Source: Ga0077553 sp038215275
GTDB taxonomy: Bacteria; Acidobacteriota; Terriglobia; Bryobacterales; Bryobacteraceae
Length of the DNA stretch: 27,316 bases
Assembly (NCBI GenBank): GCA_038215275.1
Contig: JBBQRA010000053.1
Coordinates: 1-27,316, forward strand
Direction of reading: 5' to 3'
The translations under genes were made by a program, and so were the position numbers. Below, in pieces: positions 7,739-15,238 of this stretch. Under the pieces are notes generated by a model. That model ran no database searches and was not told the origin of the DNA. It saw only the letters and a list, made by a program, of their open reading frames with translations. The number at the start of each line of letters is the position of its first letter. Positions within the stretch are counted from its first letter, which is position 1.

Positions 7739-10285
7739 CTAGTCAGACCACTTGAGCAAGGCGTTGGTAGGCCGGGTCAAGGGGTCTCGGTAGTGGTTGG
7801 AACTGATCCGGAAGGAGAAGCCGAGGCGGCCAGTCCGCTTGGGGGCGTACTCTTTCCCGAACAGATGTACGCCATCCCGCTCGTCGATGACAGAAAGAGG
7901 AATGACGGTGGTCTCTTCCAGGTTGCCATCGGCATCGACCCGGCCCACCACAGCTTCGACGTGGACATCTTCCGGCTTGAGGCCGGCCAGTTCGACTGCG
8001 GCACGAAGCGGGAGGGTGCCGCCGGTCTGGATGGTAGTGGCGGTCCCGCCGTCAATTTCAACGAAGCGGACCTGATTCCAAACGCGGCGAACGTCCTTAT
8101 CCCACACGGCGAGCTTCTTGGCGGCCGCGTAGTTGTCGGCGGCGGTCTCGGCGATGTGGGCGTGGGCGGGGTCGTATAGCAGCTTCGAGTACTCCAGCAA
8201 CATCCGCTTGGCGTCGTACTGCGGAGTGATGTTTTTGAGGCTGAGCTTCATGCGCCGAACCCACTCGTGAGGCACTTCATCGGGACGGGAGGAGTAGTAA
8301 AGCGGGACGATCTCGTTTTCAAGGAGCGAGAGCAGCGCAGCGGTATGCATCTCATCCTGGTCGTCCGAATACGGTTCGCGGTCGCCGATGGCCCAACCGC
8401 CGGAGGTTTCGTAAGCCTCGTCGTACCAGCCGTCGAGGACCGAGAGGTTGGGGTTTCCGTTGAGGGCGGCCTTCATGCCGGAAGTGCCGCAGGCCTCTTC
8501 GCCGCGCCGGGGATTGTTGAGCCAGAGGTCGACGCCCTGCACGAGTTCGCGGGCAACCTGCATCGAGTAGTCTTCGACGAAGACGAGGCGGCGGGAGATC
8601 TCGGGGTCGCGGGAGAGCTGGACGATTTCGCGGATGAGCGTCTTGCCGGGGATGTCCTTGGGATGAGCCTTGCCGGAAATGAGAATCTGGACGGGCATCC
8701 GGTTATTGGTGAGCAGGCGCTTCAGGCGCGGCAAATCCTTGAAGATGAGCGTGGCGCGCTTGTAGGTGGCGAAGCGGCGGGCAAAACCGATCGTGAAGGC
8801 CTCGGGGTCGAGGATGTCTGACAGGTGCCGGATCTCCGAAGGCGAAGACTTGCGGGCAGTAGCTGCCGCGCTGGCGCGGGCGCGGACGAAGGAGATCAAC
8901 TGCCGCTTGCGCTTCTTATGCGCTTCCCATATTTCGTGGTCGGGGATATCGTCGATCAGATCCCACGTGGCTTTGTTTTCGCTGTGTTCGCGCCAGTCCG
9001 GCTGGAGGAAATTGTCGTAGACGCTGGCGAGGTCGCCATTGAGCCACGTGGAGACGTGGACGCCATTGGTGACGGAGGTGATGGGCACTTCGGCGGGGGG
9101 AAGTTGGGGCCAGAGGTCCTGCCACATTTCGCGGGAAACGACGCCGTGAAGCGCGGAAACGCCGTTACGCCAGCAACTGGTTTTGATAGCCAGAATCGCC
9201 ATGGAAAACGACTCGCCGCCGTCGTACGGATTGCGGCGGCCGAGGCCGGAGAAAGCGTCGTAAGGGATGCCGGAGCGGTCGCAGTATTCGGCGAAGTAGT
9301 AGTGAACCAGGCCGGAATCGAACAGGTCGATGCCGGCGGGGACGGGCGTATGGGTAGTGAAGACGTTGTTAGCGCGGACGGCCTCGACCGCTTCATCGAA
9401 GGTAAGGCCCTTTTCCGCCATCTTGAGGCGAATGCGTTCAATGGCGAGGAAAGCCGAGTGGCCTTCATTCATGTGGAAGACGGTGGGGGCGAGGCCGAGC
9501 GCGGAGAGGACGCGCATGCCGCCGATGCCGAGAACGATCTCCTGGCGGATGCGGGTATGCGAGTCGCCGCCGTAAAGCTGGCCGGTGATGTTCCGGTTCT
9601 CCGGCGCCTGATTCTGCGGGATGTTGGTATCGAGCAGGAAGAGCCGGACGCGGCCGACCTGGATAATCCAGGCTTTGATGAAGACTTCGCCGGTAGGCAG
9701 CTTGACCGAGACGATGAGATCGGAGCCGTCGGCGAGGCGGACGGGTTGAATCGGAAGGGTATAGAAGTCGTTTTCGGGCGACCTTTCGATCTGCCAACCA
9801 TCTTGGTTTAGCGACTGGCGGAGGTAGCCTTTCTGATAGAGCAAGCCGACGCCAACCAGGGGCAGATCGAGGTCAGAGGAGGCCTTGAGATGGTCGCCGG
9901 AGAGGACGCCGAGACCGCCGGAGTAGACAGGCAGGCACTCGGCGAGGCCGTATTCCATCGAGAAGTAAGCAATGAGTTTGTCGGACTGAGCGGCGGCCGA
10001 GTCCATGTAGGCGTCGAGGCGCTCACATGCTTTTTTGTAGAGAACGAGAAAGCGGGTATCGGAGGCGGCCTTTTCGAGGCTGGCCTGGGGCACCTGACCG
10101 AGCATCAGGATGGGGTTGTGGCCACTATTGCGCCATGCGGTAGCGTCGAGGCGGCGGAACATGCCGCGCAGGTTGGGCTCCCAGACCCAAAGCAGGTTGT
10201 AGGCGAGTTCGGACAAGCGGGCAAGGGCTGGCGGGAGGGCCGGCTGAACGAGGAATTCCTTGTGAGGACGAATCTGAAACGACAT
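7739..10285 (-). CDS. glgP: Alpha-glucan (glycogen/maltodextrin) phosphorylase, DUF3417-containing
   Basis: The 848-residue protein begins with a DUF3417-like N-terminus (ALARLSELAYNLLWVWEPN), followed by AYFSMEYGLAECLPVYSGGLGVLSGDHLK, as in the short 'alpha-glucan family phosphorylase' type of GT35 enzymes. The PLP-binding lysine is K605 in CGTSGMKAALNGN. After about residue 740 there is an extra beta-rich C-terminal tail of about 100 residues ending RPTNALLKWSD. The enzyme releases glucose-1-phosphate from glycogen or maltodextrin in the cytosol. No purine-rich ribosome-binding site precedes the ATG; the 20 or so bases upstream are C/T-rich, so initiation may depend on another signal. It lies 79 bases after the SUMF-like gene. 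Confidence 0.93.
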   Translation of the reverse strand: MSFQIRPHKEFLVQPALPPALARLSELAYNLLWVWEPNLRGMFRRLDATAWRNSGHNPILMLGQVPQASLEKAASDTRFLVLYKKACERLDAYMDSAAAQSDKLIAYFSMEYGLAECLPVYSGGLGVLSGDHLKASSDLDLPLVGVGLLYQKGYLRQSLNQDGWQIERSPENDFYTLPIQPVRLADGSDLIVSVKLPTGEVFIKAWIIQVGRVRLFLLDTNIPQNQAPENRNITGQLYGGDSHTRIRQEIVLGIGGMRVLSALGLAPTVFHMNEGHSAFLAIERIRLKMAEKGLTFDEAVEAVRANNVFTTHTPVPAGIDLFDSGLVHYYFAEYCDRSGIPYDAFSGLGRRNPYDGGESFSMAILAIKTSCWRNGVSALHGVVSREMWQDLWPQLPPAEVPITSVTNGVHVSTWLNGDLASVYDNFLQPDWREHSENKATWDLIDDIPDHEIWEAHKKRKRQLISFVRARASAAATARKSSPSEIRHLSDILDPEAFTIGFARRFATYKRATLIFKDLPRLKRLLTNNRMPVQILISGKAHPKDIPGKTLIREIVQLSRDPEISRRLVFVEDYSMQVARELVQGVDLWLNNPRRGEEACGTSGMKAALNGNPNLSVLDGWYDEAYETSGGWAIGDREPYSDDQDEMHTAALLSLLENEIVPLYYSSRPDEVPHEWVRRMKLSLKNITPQYDAKRMLLEYSKLLYDPAHAHIAETAADNYAAAKKLAVWDKDVRRVWNQVRFVEIDGGTATTIQTGGTLPLRAAVELAGLKPEDVHVEAVVGRVDADGNLEETTVIPLSVIDERDGVHLFGKEYAPKRTGRLGFSFRISSNHYRDPLTRPTNALLKWSD

Positions 10286-10356
10286 AGGTAGATGGGGGTG
10301 GGGAGGTATTTAAAGATAGCAGAGGGGGGACAGTACTTGGGTTCTACGTCGGCAGC

Positions 10357-10380
10357 CTACACGGCTACACGGCTACGCGG
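10357..10380. repeat. Three copies of an 8-base tandem repeat over a stop codon
   Basis: CTACACGG occurs at 10357-10364 and 10365-10372, and CTACGCGG at 10373-10380. The repeat covers the last codons and TAG stop (10365-10367) of the SUMF-like gene on the minus strand. Because the unit is not a multiple of three, a gain or loss would change the C-terminus. Confidence 0.7.
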
Positions 10381-11084
10381 AAGCCGAGGCCGGTCCGACT
10401 GAATTTTTCGCTCAGCCAGTCCCGCTCCTTGGCAGAGACGCGGAAGAGGTGGAAATCGTTTCGCTTGGGGTCCGAGTCGGCGACCCATTCGTCGACGTTG
10501 CCGATGATGTCGTAGAGGCCGAAGGGGTTCGCGTAGCCGGTGGAGGCTGGGGGTTTGGGGGCTTCGTTTTCTTTGGGGAGAACGATAAGTTGGGGAATAA
10601 AACGATCGCCCCACCAGAATTCGGTGCGGGTGCCGGCGCGGCAGGCGTACTCCCATTCATGATCGGTGGGCAGGCGGTAGGCGCGGCCGGTGAGCTTGGT
10701 GAGCCGGGCGCAGAACTCCATGCAGTCGCGGAAGGAGACGGTTTCGACGGCTTGGTCCGGCTTCCAGCCGAAGGGGGATTCCCGGCCGGTTTTGAAGGGC
10801 GGCAGCGCGCGTTTGCGCTTGGGGAGTTTGGCAACGGCGTTCCACTGGGCGATGGTGACCTCGTGGCGGCCTAGGGAGAACGAAGAAATGATCGTTTCCC
10901 GTCCATTGGGCAGGACGAGGGGGCCGGAAGGGATCGTGAGGAGTTCGAGGGGCGGGGTGCCAGGGAGGGGGTCGGCGAAGCCTTCGGCGGTGCGGGTTTC
11001 CGATTGAATGACGCGGCCCTGGCGGTCGAAGGCCGTGGGGAAGGCGAAGGGGAACGCGAGGAAGGAGCGCCGGGTGATCGCCAT
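10365..11084 (-). CDS. SUMF/FGE-like (sulfatase-modifying-factor domain) protein, probably non-catalytic
   Basis: The 239-residue protein starts with a short twin-arginine leader (ITRRSFLAFPFAFP), so export is likely. The body shows the FGE-sulfatase (C-type-lectin-like) fold motifs: PFGWKPDQAVETVSFRDCMEF, YRLPTDHEWEYACRAG and GLYDIIGNVDEWVAD. The usual end of the domain, an RGGSW block with catalytic cysteines followed by about 40 residues, is replaced by a shortened FHLFRVSAKERDWL and then GLGFRVAV. The remaining cysteines are in the middle (FRDCMEFC, YACRAG), not at the catalytic position. I therefore expect a binding or scaffold role, as in EgtB/PvdO-like relatives, and not formylglycine formation. 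It may share an operon with the phosphorylase, with 79 bases between. Confidence 0.85.
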   Translation of the reverse strand: MAITRRSFLAFPFAFPTAFDRQGRVIQSETRTAEGFADPLPGTPPLELLTIPSGPLVLPNGRETIISSFSLGRHEVTIAQWNAVAKLPKRKRALPPFKTGRESPFGWKPDQAVETVSFRDCMEFCARLTKLTGRAYRLPTDHEWEYACRAGTRTEFWWGDRFIPQLIVLPKENEAPKPPASTGYANPFGLYDIIGNVDEWVADSDPKRNDFHLFRVSAKERDWLSEKFSRTGLGFRVAV

Positions 11085-11108
11085 CTCTTTAGGCTATATT
11101 GTTGCGGT

Positions 11109-11327
11109 ATGGGGAAACGCATGGTCGGCATCCTGATTGGTGACACCGCTCTGTGGGCGCAGACCGCGCAATATCCCGTGGCGTTGCCGGTGACGTACGC
11201 CTGGGCGAAGCTGGAATTGGCGCTCGAAAAGGCGGTCTATTACAATCCGCAGCCGCGCCCGAGCAAGGCCCGAGAGCGGACTAAACGTGAATATTCGGCC
11301 GTTGGCCAAGAGGGACTGAAGCAATGA
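11109..11327 (+). CDS. Small protein of unknown function, coupled to the M81 gene
   Basis: A 72-residue ORF whose stop overlaps the next gene's start (ATGA at 11324-11327), which is the main reason to believe it. The N-terminus MGKRMVGILIGDTALWAQ has a short hydrophobic run of about 11 residues; the C-terminal half is basic (PSKARERTKREY). I recognise no domain. There is no Shine-Dalgarno before the ATG, but TATATT (11095-11100) lies 8 bases upstream and could be the -10 element of a leaderless transcript. The SUMF-like gene diverges only 24 bases away. A start further upstream would run into that gene. It may be a real small protein or a leader ORF for M81 translation. Confidence 0.45.
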   Translation: MGKRMVGILIGDTALWAQTAQYPVALPVTYAWAKLELALEKAVYYNPQPRPSKARERTKREYSAVGQEGLKQ

Positions 11328-12856
11328 ATCGGAGGGAAGCGATGGCGGTGATGGCGGCGGGGCCGGTGGCGGCGCAGAGCGGGGGGACCTTTCGCGTGGC
11401 GCTGGGGTCGATTATGCACGAGTCAAACTCGTTCAACCCGGCAAAGACGGAATTGGAGGATTTCGAGTGGGTGGAGCCTTCGCTCGACCGCTGGGCGGCG
11501 GGGAGCACGGAGGTGGCGGGGTTCGTCGAGGAGGGCCGCCGGCAGAAATGGACGATGCTGCCGACGGTGTACTCCCACGCAACGCCGAAGGGCGCGGTGA
11601 GCAAGGCGGCTTTCGAGGAGTTGGCCAAGCGGCTGGTGGAAGGGTTCGAGAAGGTCAAGCCGTTCGACGCGATTCTGATTGCACTGCACGGGGCGATGTA
11701 CGCCGAGGCGTATCCGCAGGGGGATGAAGAGCTGATCCGGCGGCTGCGAGCGAAGTTTCCGAAGCCGTTCCCAATCGTGCTGACGCACGACTTCCACGGG
11801 AACACGTCGCCGGCGATTGTCGAGATGACGAACGTGCTGGTGTCGTATAAACAGAATCCGCACCTGGATACCAAAGAGCGCGGCGTGCAGGCGGCAAACA
11901 TTCTGGGCCGGATGCTGCGCGGCGAAATCAAGCCGGTGCAGACGATCATCAAGCCGGACATGGTTTACAACATCGTGTTCCAGAACACATATGGCGACCC
12001 GATGAAGCCGTTGACGCAGGAGACTTTCCGCATGGAACGGGACAACCCGAAGATTCTGGCGGCCAGCGTGATGGGCGGTTACCAATACAACGACTCGCCG
12101 CACATGGGGCCGAGCGTCATCGTGGTGACCGACGACGACCGCAACCTGGCCGAGCGCGAAGCTAAGCGGCTGAGCGACATGATGTGGGCGCAGCGGGACC
12201 GATTAAAGCTGAACCTGCCGGACGCGGCGGCGGCCGTGAAGAGTGCGATGGCGGCGAAGCAATTCCCGGTGGCGCTATTCGATATCGGCGACAACATCGG
12301 CGGTGGGTCGGCGGGCGATTCGACATTCTTGTTGGAGCAGTTGCTGGCGCAGAAAGCGGACGGCTGGGTGGTGGTGATGTACGAACCGGCGGCATTCCAC
12401 GCCGCGCAGAAGGCGGGCCTGGACGGTGCGTTCGATCAACTGGTGGGCGGCAAGTCCGACAATGCGCATGGGAAGCCGGTACGGGTGAAAGGCAAGGTGC
12501 GAAGTCTACACGCGGGCAACTACATTGAGACCGCGGTGCGGCACGGCGGCGGGCGATATTGGAACCTGGGGCACACGGCCGTGATCGAGGCTGAGGGTTC
12601 GACGCGGGATCTTTCGAATTATCTGGTGGTGACGAGTGAGCGGTCGAGCCCGAATTCGATCCATCAGATTGTGTCGCTGGGGATCTATCCCGACCGGCAG
12701 AAGATCCTGGTGGCGAAGGGGACGATTGCGCCTCGTGCGGCCTATGAGCCGGTGGCGGCCGAGATCGTGATGGTCGATACGCCGGGCGCCACCAGCGTGA
12801 ACCCGGGGCGGTACGAGTTCAAGCAGGCGCGCAAGGAAATGTGGGGAATTAAGTAG
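11324..12856 (+). CDS. M81-family metallopeptidase (microcystinase C/MlrC-like)
   Basis: The 510-residue protein begins with a short export-type leader (MNRREAMAVMAAGPVAAQSGG). M81 landmarks include MHESNSFNP (31-39), ALHGAMYAE (120-128) and THDFHGN (154-160), with histidine and acidic metal ligands; later DSPHMGPSVIVVTDDD and DIGDNIGGGSAGD open the C-terminal DUF1485/MlrC C-domain. The name comes from MlrC of Sphingomonas, which degrades linear microcystin peptides. Acidobacterial members have unknown natural substrates, probably small peptides or amides. It is coupled to the small ORF upstream, and its last 8 bases overlap the end of the converging M19-like gene. Confidence 0.9.
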   Translation: MNRREAMAVMAAGPVAAQSGGTFRVALGSIMHESNSFNPAKTELEDFEWVEPSLDRWAAGSTEVAGFVEEGRRQKWTMLPTVYSHATPKGAVSKAAFEELAKRLVEGFEKVKPFDAILIALHGAMYAEAYPQGDEELIRRLRAKFPKPFPIVLTHDFHGNTSPAIVEMTNVLVSYKQNPHLDTKERGVQAANILGRMLRGEIKPVQTIIKPDMVYNIVFQNTYGDPMKPLTQETFRMERDNPKILAASVMGGYQYNDSPHMGPSVIVVTDDDRNLAEREAKRLSDMMWAQRDRLKLNLPDAAAAVKSAMAAKQFPVALFDIGDNIGGGSAGDSTFLLEQLLAQKADGWVVVMYEPAAFHAAQKAGLDGAFDQLVGGKSDNAHGKPVRVKGKVRSLHAGNYIETAVRHGGGRYWNLGHTAVIEAEGSTRDLSNYLVVTSERSSPNSIHQIVSLGIYPDRQKILVAKGTIAPRAAYEPVAAEIVMVDTPGATSVNPGRYEFKQARKEMWGIK

Positions 12857-14009
12857 CGATCTTGCCGAAGACGCGCAGGAGATTGCCGCCGAGAAACTTC
12901 CGGATGCGGCTCTCCTTCCAGCCACGGCGGAGCATGGCTTCGGTGAACATGGGATAGTCGCGGCAATCGCGTATTCCGCGGGGGAGGGTCGGTCCGCCAT
13001 CGAAATCGGTGCCGAGGATCACATGGTCCTCGCCGGCGATCTGCGTGGCGCGTTCGACGACATCGAACCATTGGTCGATCGTGTACTTCAGCTCCTCTGG
13101 CGCTTTGATACCGACCATGGGGAAGCCAGGGGCAACGAGCTTATCGATCTCAGCGATCGTCATTTCCGCCTTGTCCTTTTTGACGTCGCTGCGGTCCCAG
13201 AAGGGCTTGCCGGCCTGCTTTGTGCGGAAGTCAAACATGGCGCGATTGTGGAATTCGTTGCCGATGTGGAAGCCGATCAAGCCGCCTTTCTTCGCCAGCT
13301 TTTCGAGCGTGGCCTCGGTCATCAGCCGGGGGATGTCATTGCGGGAGCGAAGGCCGTCGTGCGTCGAGACGACGGGATGCTCTGAGAGTTCGATGGTCTG
13401 CTCAGCGGTCTCAGTGGAAGCGTGTGCGATGTTGATGACGATGCCGAGGCGGTTGCATTCGCGGACGACGGCACGGCCGTGTTCCGTGATGCCGTTGAAG
13501 CGCGGGATGGCGCAGCAGGAATCAGCGAAATTGTTGGAGAAGTTGTGGGCGGGGAGTTGAATGCTGCGGACCCCTAGTTGATGGAGGCTGCGAAGCACGC
13601 CGAGGTCGCCATCCATATCGAAGCCGCCTTCGAGATCGAGAACGGCGGCGATCTTGTTCTGCTTCTGCAGCGCTTGGATTTCGGCGACGTTGCGCGCGAT
13701 GCCGATGGTGCGGGAGTTCTTTTCGACTTGGCGGTAGGCGAGGTCGATCAGGCGCAGCGCCTGCTTCGTCTCGTAGTGGCCAGGGTAGTAGTCTTCCGTG
13801 ATGAAGAGCGTGAAGAAGAGGGCATCGAGGCCGCCTTCTTTGGCGCGGACAAGATCGAAGTGGCCGTCCTCCACGCGCTGTCCGATGTCGCCGCCGTGAT
13901 AAAGCTGGCGAGTGATGACGTGGACATGCGCGTCGAAGACGAACATCTTCTCGTGAAGTTGGCGCGGGGTAATCGCGAGGGTGGAAGAGAGAAATTGGCG
14001 GCGGTTCAT
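12849..14009 (-). CDS. M19-family (membrane) dipeptidase-like hydrolase
   Basis: The start is the ATG at 14007-14009 (MNRRQFLSSTLA), which overlaps the stop of the upstream gene (ATGA) and gives a protein of 386 residues. The short twin-arginine start suggests export, although the hydrophobic run is weak. Renal-dipeptidase-like landmarks are DAHVH (26-30), LDLEGG with E127 (bridging glutamate), INIAHAS with H196, STHDG with H217, and GTDFDGG late in the chain. In M19 the first metal motif is normally HxD; here it is HxH (H28, H30). M19 enzymes cleave dipeptides, including L-D dipeptides, at a two-zinc centre. The substrate is unknown. Confidence 0.88.
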   Translation of the reverse strand: MNRRQFLSSTLAITPRQLHEKMFVFDAHVHVITRQLYHGGDIGQRVEDGHFDLVRAKEGGLDALFFTLFITEDYYPGHYETKQALRLIDLAYRQVEKNSRTIGIARNVAEIQALQKQNKIAAVLDLEGGFDMDGDLGVLRSLHQLGVRSIQLPAHNFSNNFADSCCAIPRFNGITEHGRAVVRECNRLGIVINIAHASTETAEQTIELSEHPVVSTHDGLRSRNDIPRLMTEATLEKLAKKGGLIGFHIGNEFHNRAMFDFRTKQAGKPFWDRSDVKKDKAEMTIAEIDKLVAPGFPMVGIKAPEELKYTIDQWFDVVERATQIAGEDHVILGTDFDGGPTLPRGIRDCRDYPMFTEAMLRRGWKESRIRKFLGGNLLRVFGKIAT

Positions 14010-15175
14010 GCGGTTTGCAAGAAGGGTTCGGCGGGCGATTTGTATTGAATGGCGAGTCCGGGGGTGGCGACGGGCTGGCCGGTCCGTTTCGAGGCGAAGG
14101 CCTGGGCGAGGATGCCGGTGGTGAGCAGCGTGCGCTCCGGCGGGTAGGGTTCGCGGCCGGTGAGGACCAGGTCTTCGATGCAATGGACGAGGCCGTCGAA
14201 GTGGGGAAGGGGGCGGGTAACGGTGGGCGGGCCAAAGAGCGTGGTCTGGATGCCGGCCGGCGTCTGGAGGGCGACGGTACGGTCGTTGCCGGAGGGCGTG
14301 AGCATGAGGGCGAGGGCTTCAAGACCATCGCGATAGTGGATGTGAAAGAGTACTGGCGATTTGGCTTGGGAATCAAGGGAGCCGTTGCGGGAGGCGGGGT
14401 CAAGAGCCCACGCGGCATCGAGCAGGGGGCGGGCCCACGGCTGGGCGGGGAGCCACTTCCAGATGGCTTCGTTCGTAAACGTTTGCACGTGGGCGACGCC
14501 GGTTTCGCCACCGATGCGGCGTTCGACGAGGCATTGGAGAGATTCGAGCAGATGGAATCCGTAGGCGTCGAGAGGGCCGTAGCCGATGGCAGCGGCGTGG
14601 GAGATGCGGGTTTCGAGTTTGGGCTGCAGGCGCGGAGCACGGCTGGTGACGGGGAGAGAGGAGCCGGCCAGCAGCGGGACCTTGAGGCGGCGGGCGCGGC
14701 GGAAGAGCGCTTCGGCTTTGGTCCAATCGTAGGAGAAGTGCTTATCGAAGAAAGTGGGGACGCTGCGGCCGGATTGCTCGTAGACGTCGAGGATCTGGTT
14801 GAAGAGTTCGAAGCGGGGATAGAGCTTTTGGCCGTCGGCGTTGGTGGGATAGTCGCCGTGTTCGCCGATGAAAACCACGCCATCGACGGCGAGCTTATCG
14901 GTGCCGAGGGTGAGGGCTTCGCGGATGGTGGGATGGATCTTGAAACCGTGGCGGGAGGCCAGGTCGCGCGACATGTCGTTCTTCGGGGCCTGGTCGGTAT
15001 AGAGAGAGATGAGATTGAGCCGAGGCGGGGTCCAGATGTTGTTGGCGGAGTGGCCGCCGAGGAGGCGTCCGCAGACGACGTCGGCATGCGAGTACCAGCG
15101 GTATTCGGTGACGATGGCCGCGATCTTCTTACGCGGGTCGGGGGCCAGGAGGGAGAGGAATTGACGGCGGCGCAT
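14006..15175 (-). CDS. Exported Gfo/Idh-like protein of unknown function
   Basis: The start is the ATG at 15173-15175, giving 389 residues and a compact MRRRQFLSLLAP leader; a longer in-frame extension lacks support. The protein has IAAIVTEYRWYSHADVV at the front, VFIGEHGDYPTN, PVPTFFDKH-like and LLAGSSLPVT blocks, then GLDAYGFH-type and HIHYRDGLEAL blocks, and ends with a LTGREPYPPERTLLTTGIL helix. This set recalls a family common in planctomycetes and acidobacteria that resembles Gfo/Idh/MocA dehydrogenases but without a clear GxGxxG nucleotide motif. I cannot assign a reaction. It is coupled to the M19-like gene (its TGA overlaps that ATG), so the two are expressed together and may act on the same substrate. 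Confidence 0.7.
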   Translation of the reverse strand: MRRRQFLSLLAPDPRKKIAAIVTEYRWYSHADVVCGRLLGGHSANNIWTPPRLNLISLYTDQAPKNDMSRDLASRHGFKIHPTIREALTLGTDKLAVDGVVFIGEHGDYPTNADGQKLYPRFELFNQILDVYEQSGRSVPTFFDKHFSYDWTKAEALFRRARRLKVPLLAGSSLPVTSRAPRLQPKLETRISHAAAIGYGPLDAYGFHLLESLQCLVERRIGGETGVAHVQTFTNEAIWKWLPAQPWARPLLDAAWALDPASRNGSLDSQAKSPVLFHIHYRDGLEALALMLTPSGNDRTVALQTPAGIQTTLFGPPTVTRPLPHFDGLVHCIEDLVLTGREPYPPERTLLTTGILAQAFASKRTGQPVATPGLAIQYKSPAEPFLQTA

Positions 15176-15202
15176 GATGTTCCATGGTACGCATTTTTGT
15201 TT

Positions 15203-15231
15203 TTGCAATGAAACGCCGATGCGGTTAGAGT
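15203..15231 (+). promoter_or_regulatory. Candidate promoter for the SelA-like gene
   Basis: TTGCAA (15203-15208) and TAGAGT (15226-15231) are separated by 17 bases, matching sigma-70 -35 and -10 elements at four of six bases each. The ATG (15239) follows only 7 bases later, so transcription would begin at about the start codon, giving a leaderless mRNA. Confidence 0.3.
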
Positions 15232-15238
15232 TTGGGAT

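Noticed and set aside
8267..9811. Long open frames on the plus strand opposite the phosphorylase gene (about 184 and 328 codons)
   Set aside because: They mirror the coding strand of glgP, which has full motifs, and the translations are low-complexity and without domains. High GC produces such antisense frames.
13522..15211. Long frames overlapping the Gfo/Idh-like gene (521 codons in another minus frame, 398 codons on the plus strand)
   Set aside because: The translations are Ser/Pro/Arg-rich or Gly/Glu-rich and have no recognisable motif; the accepted frame matches a known family and is coupled to the M19-like gene.
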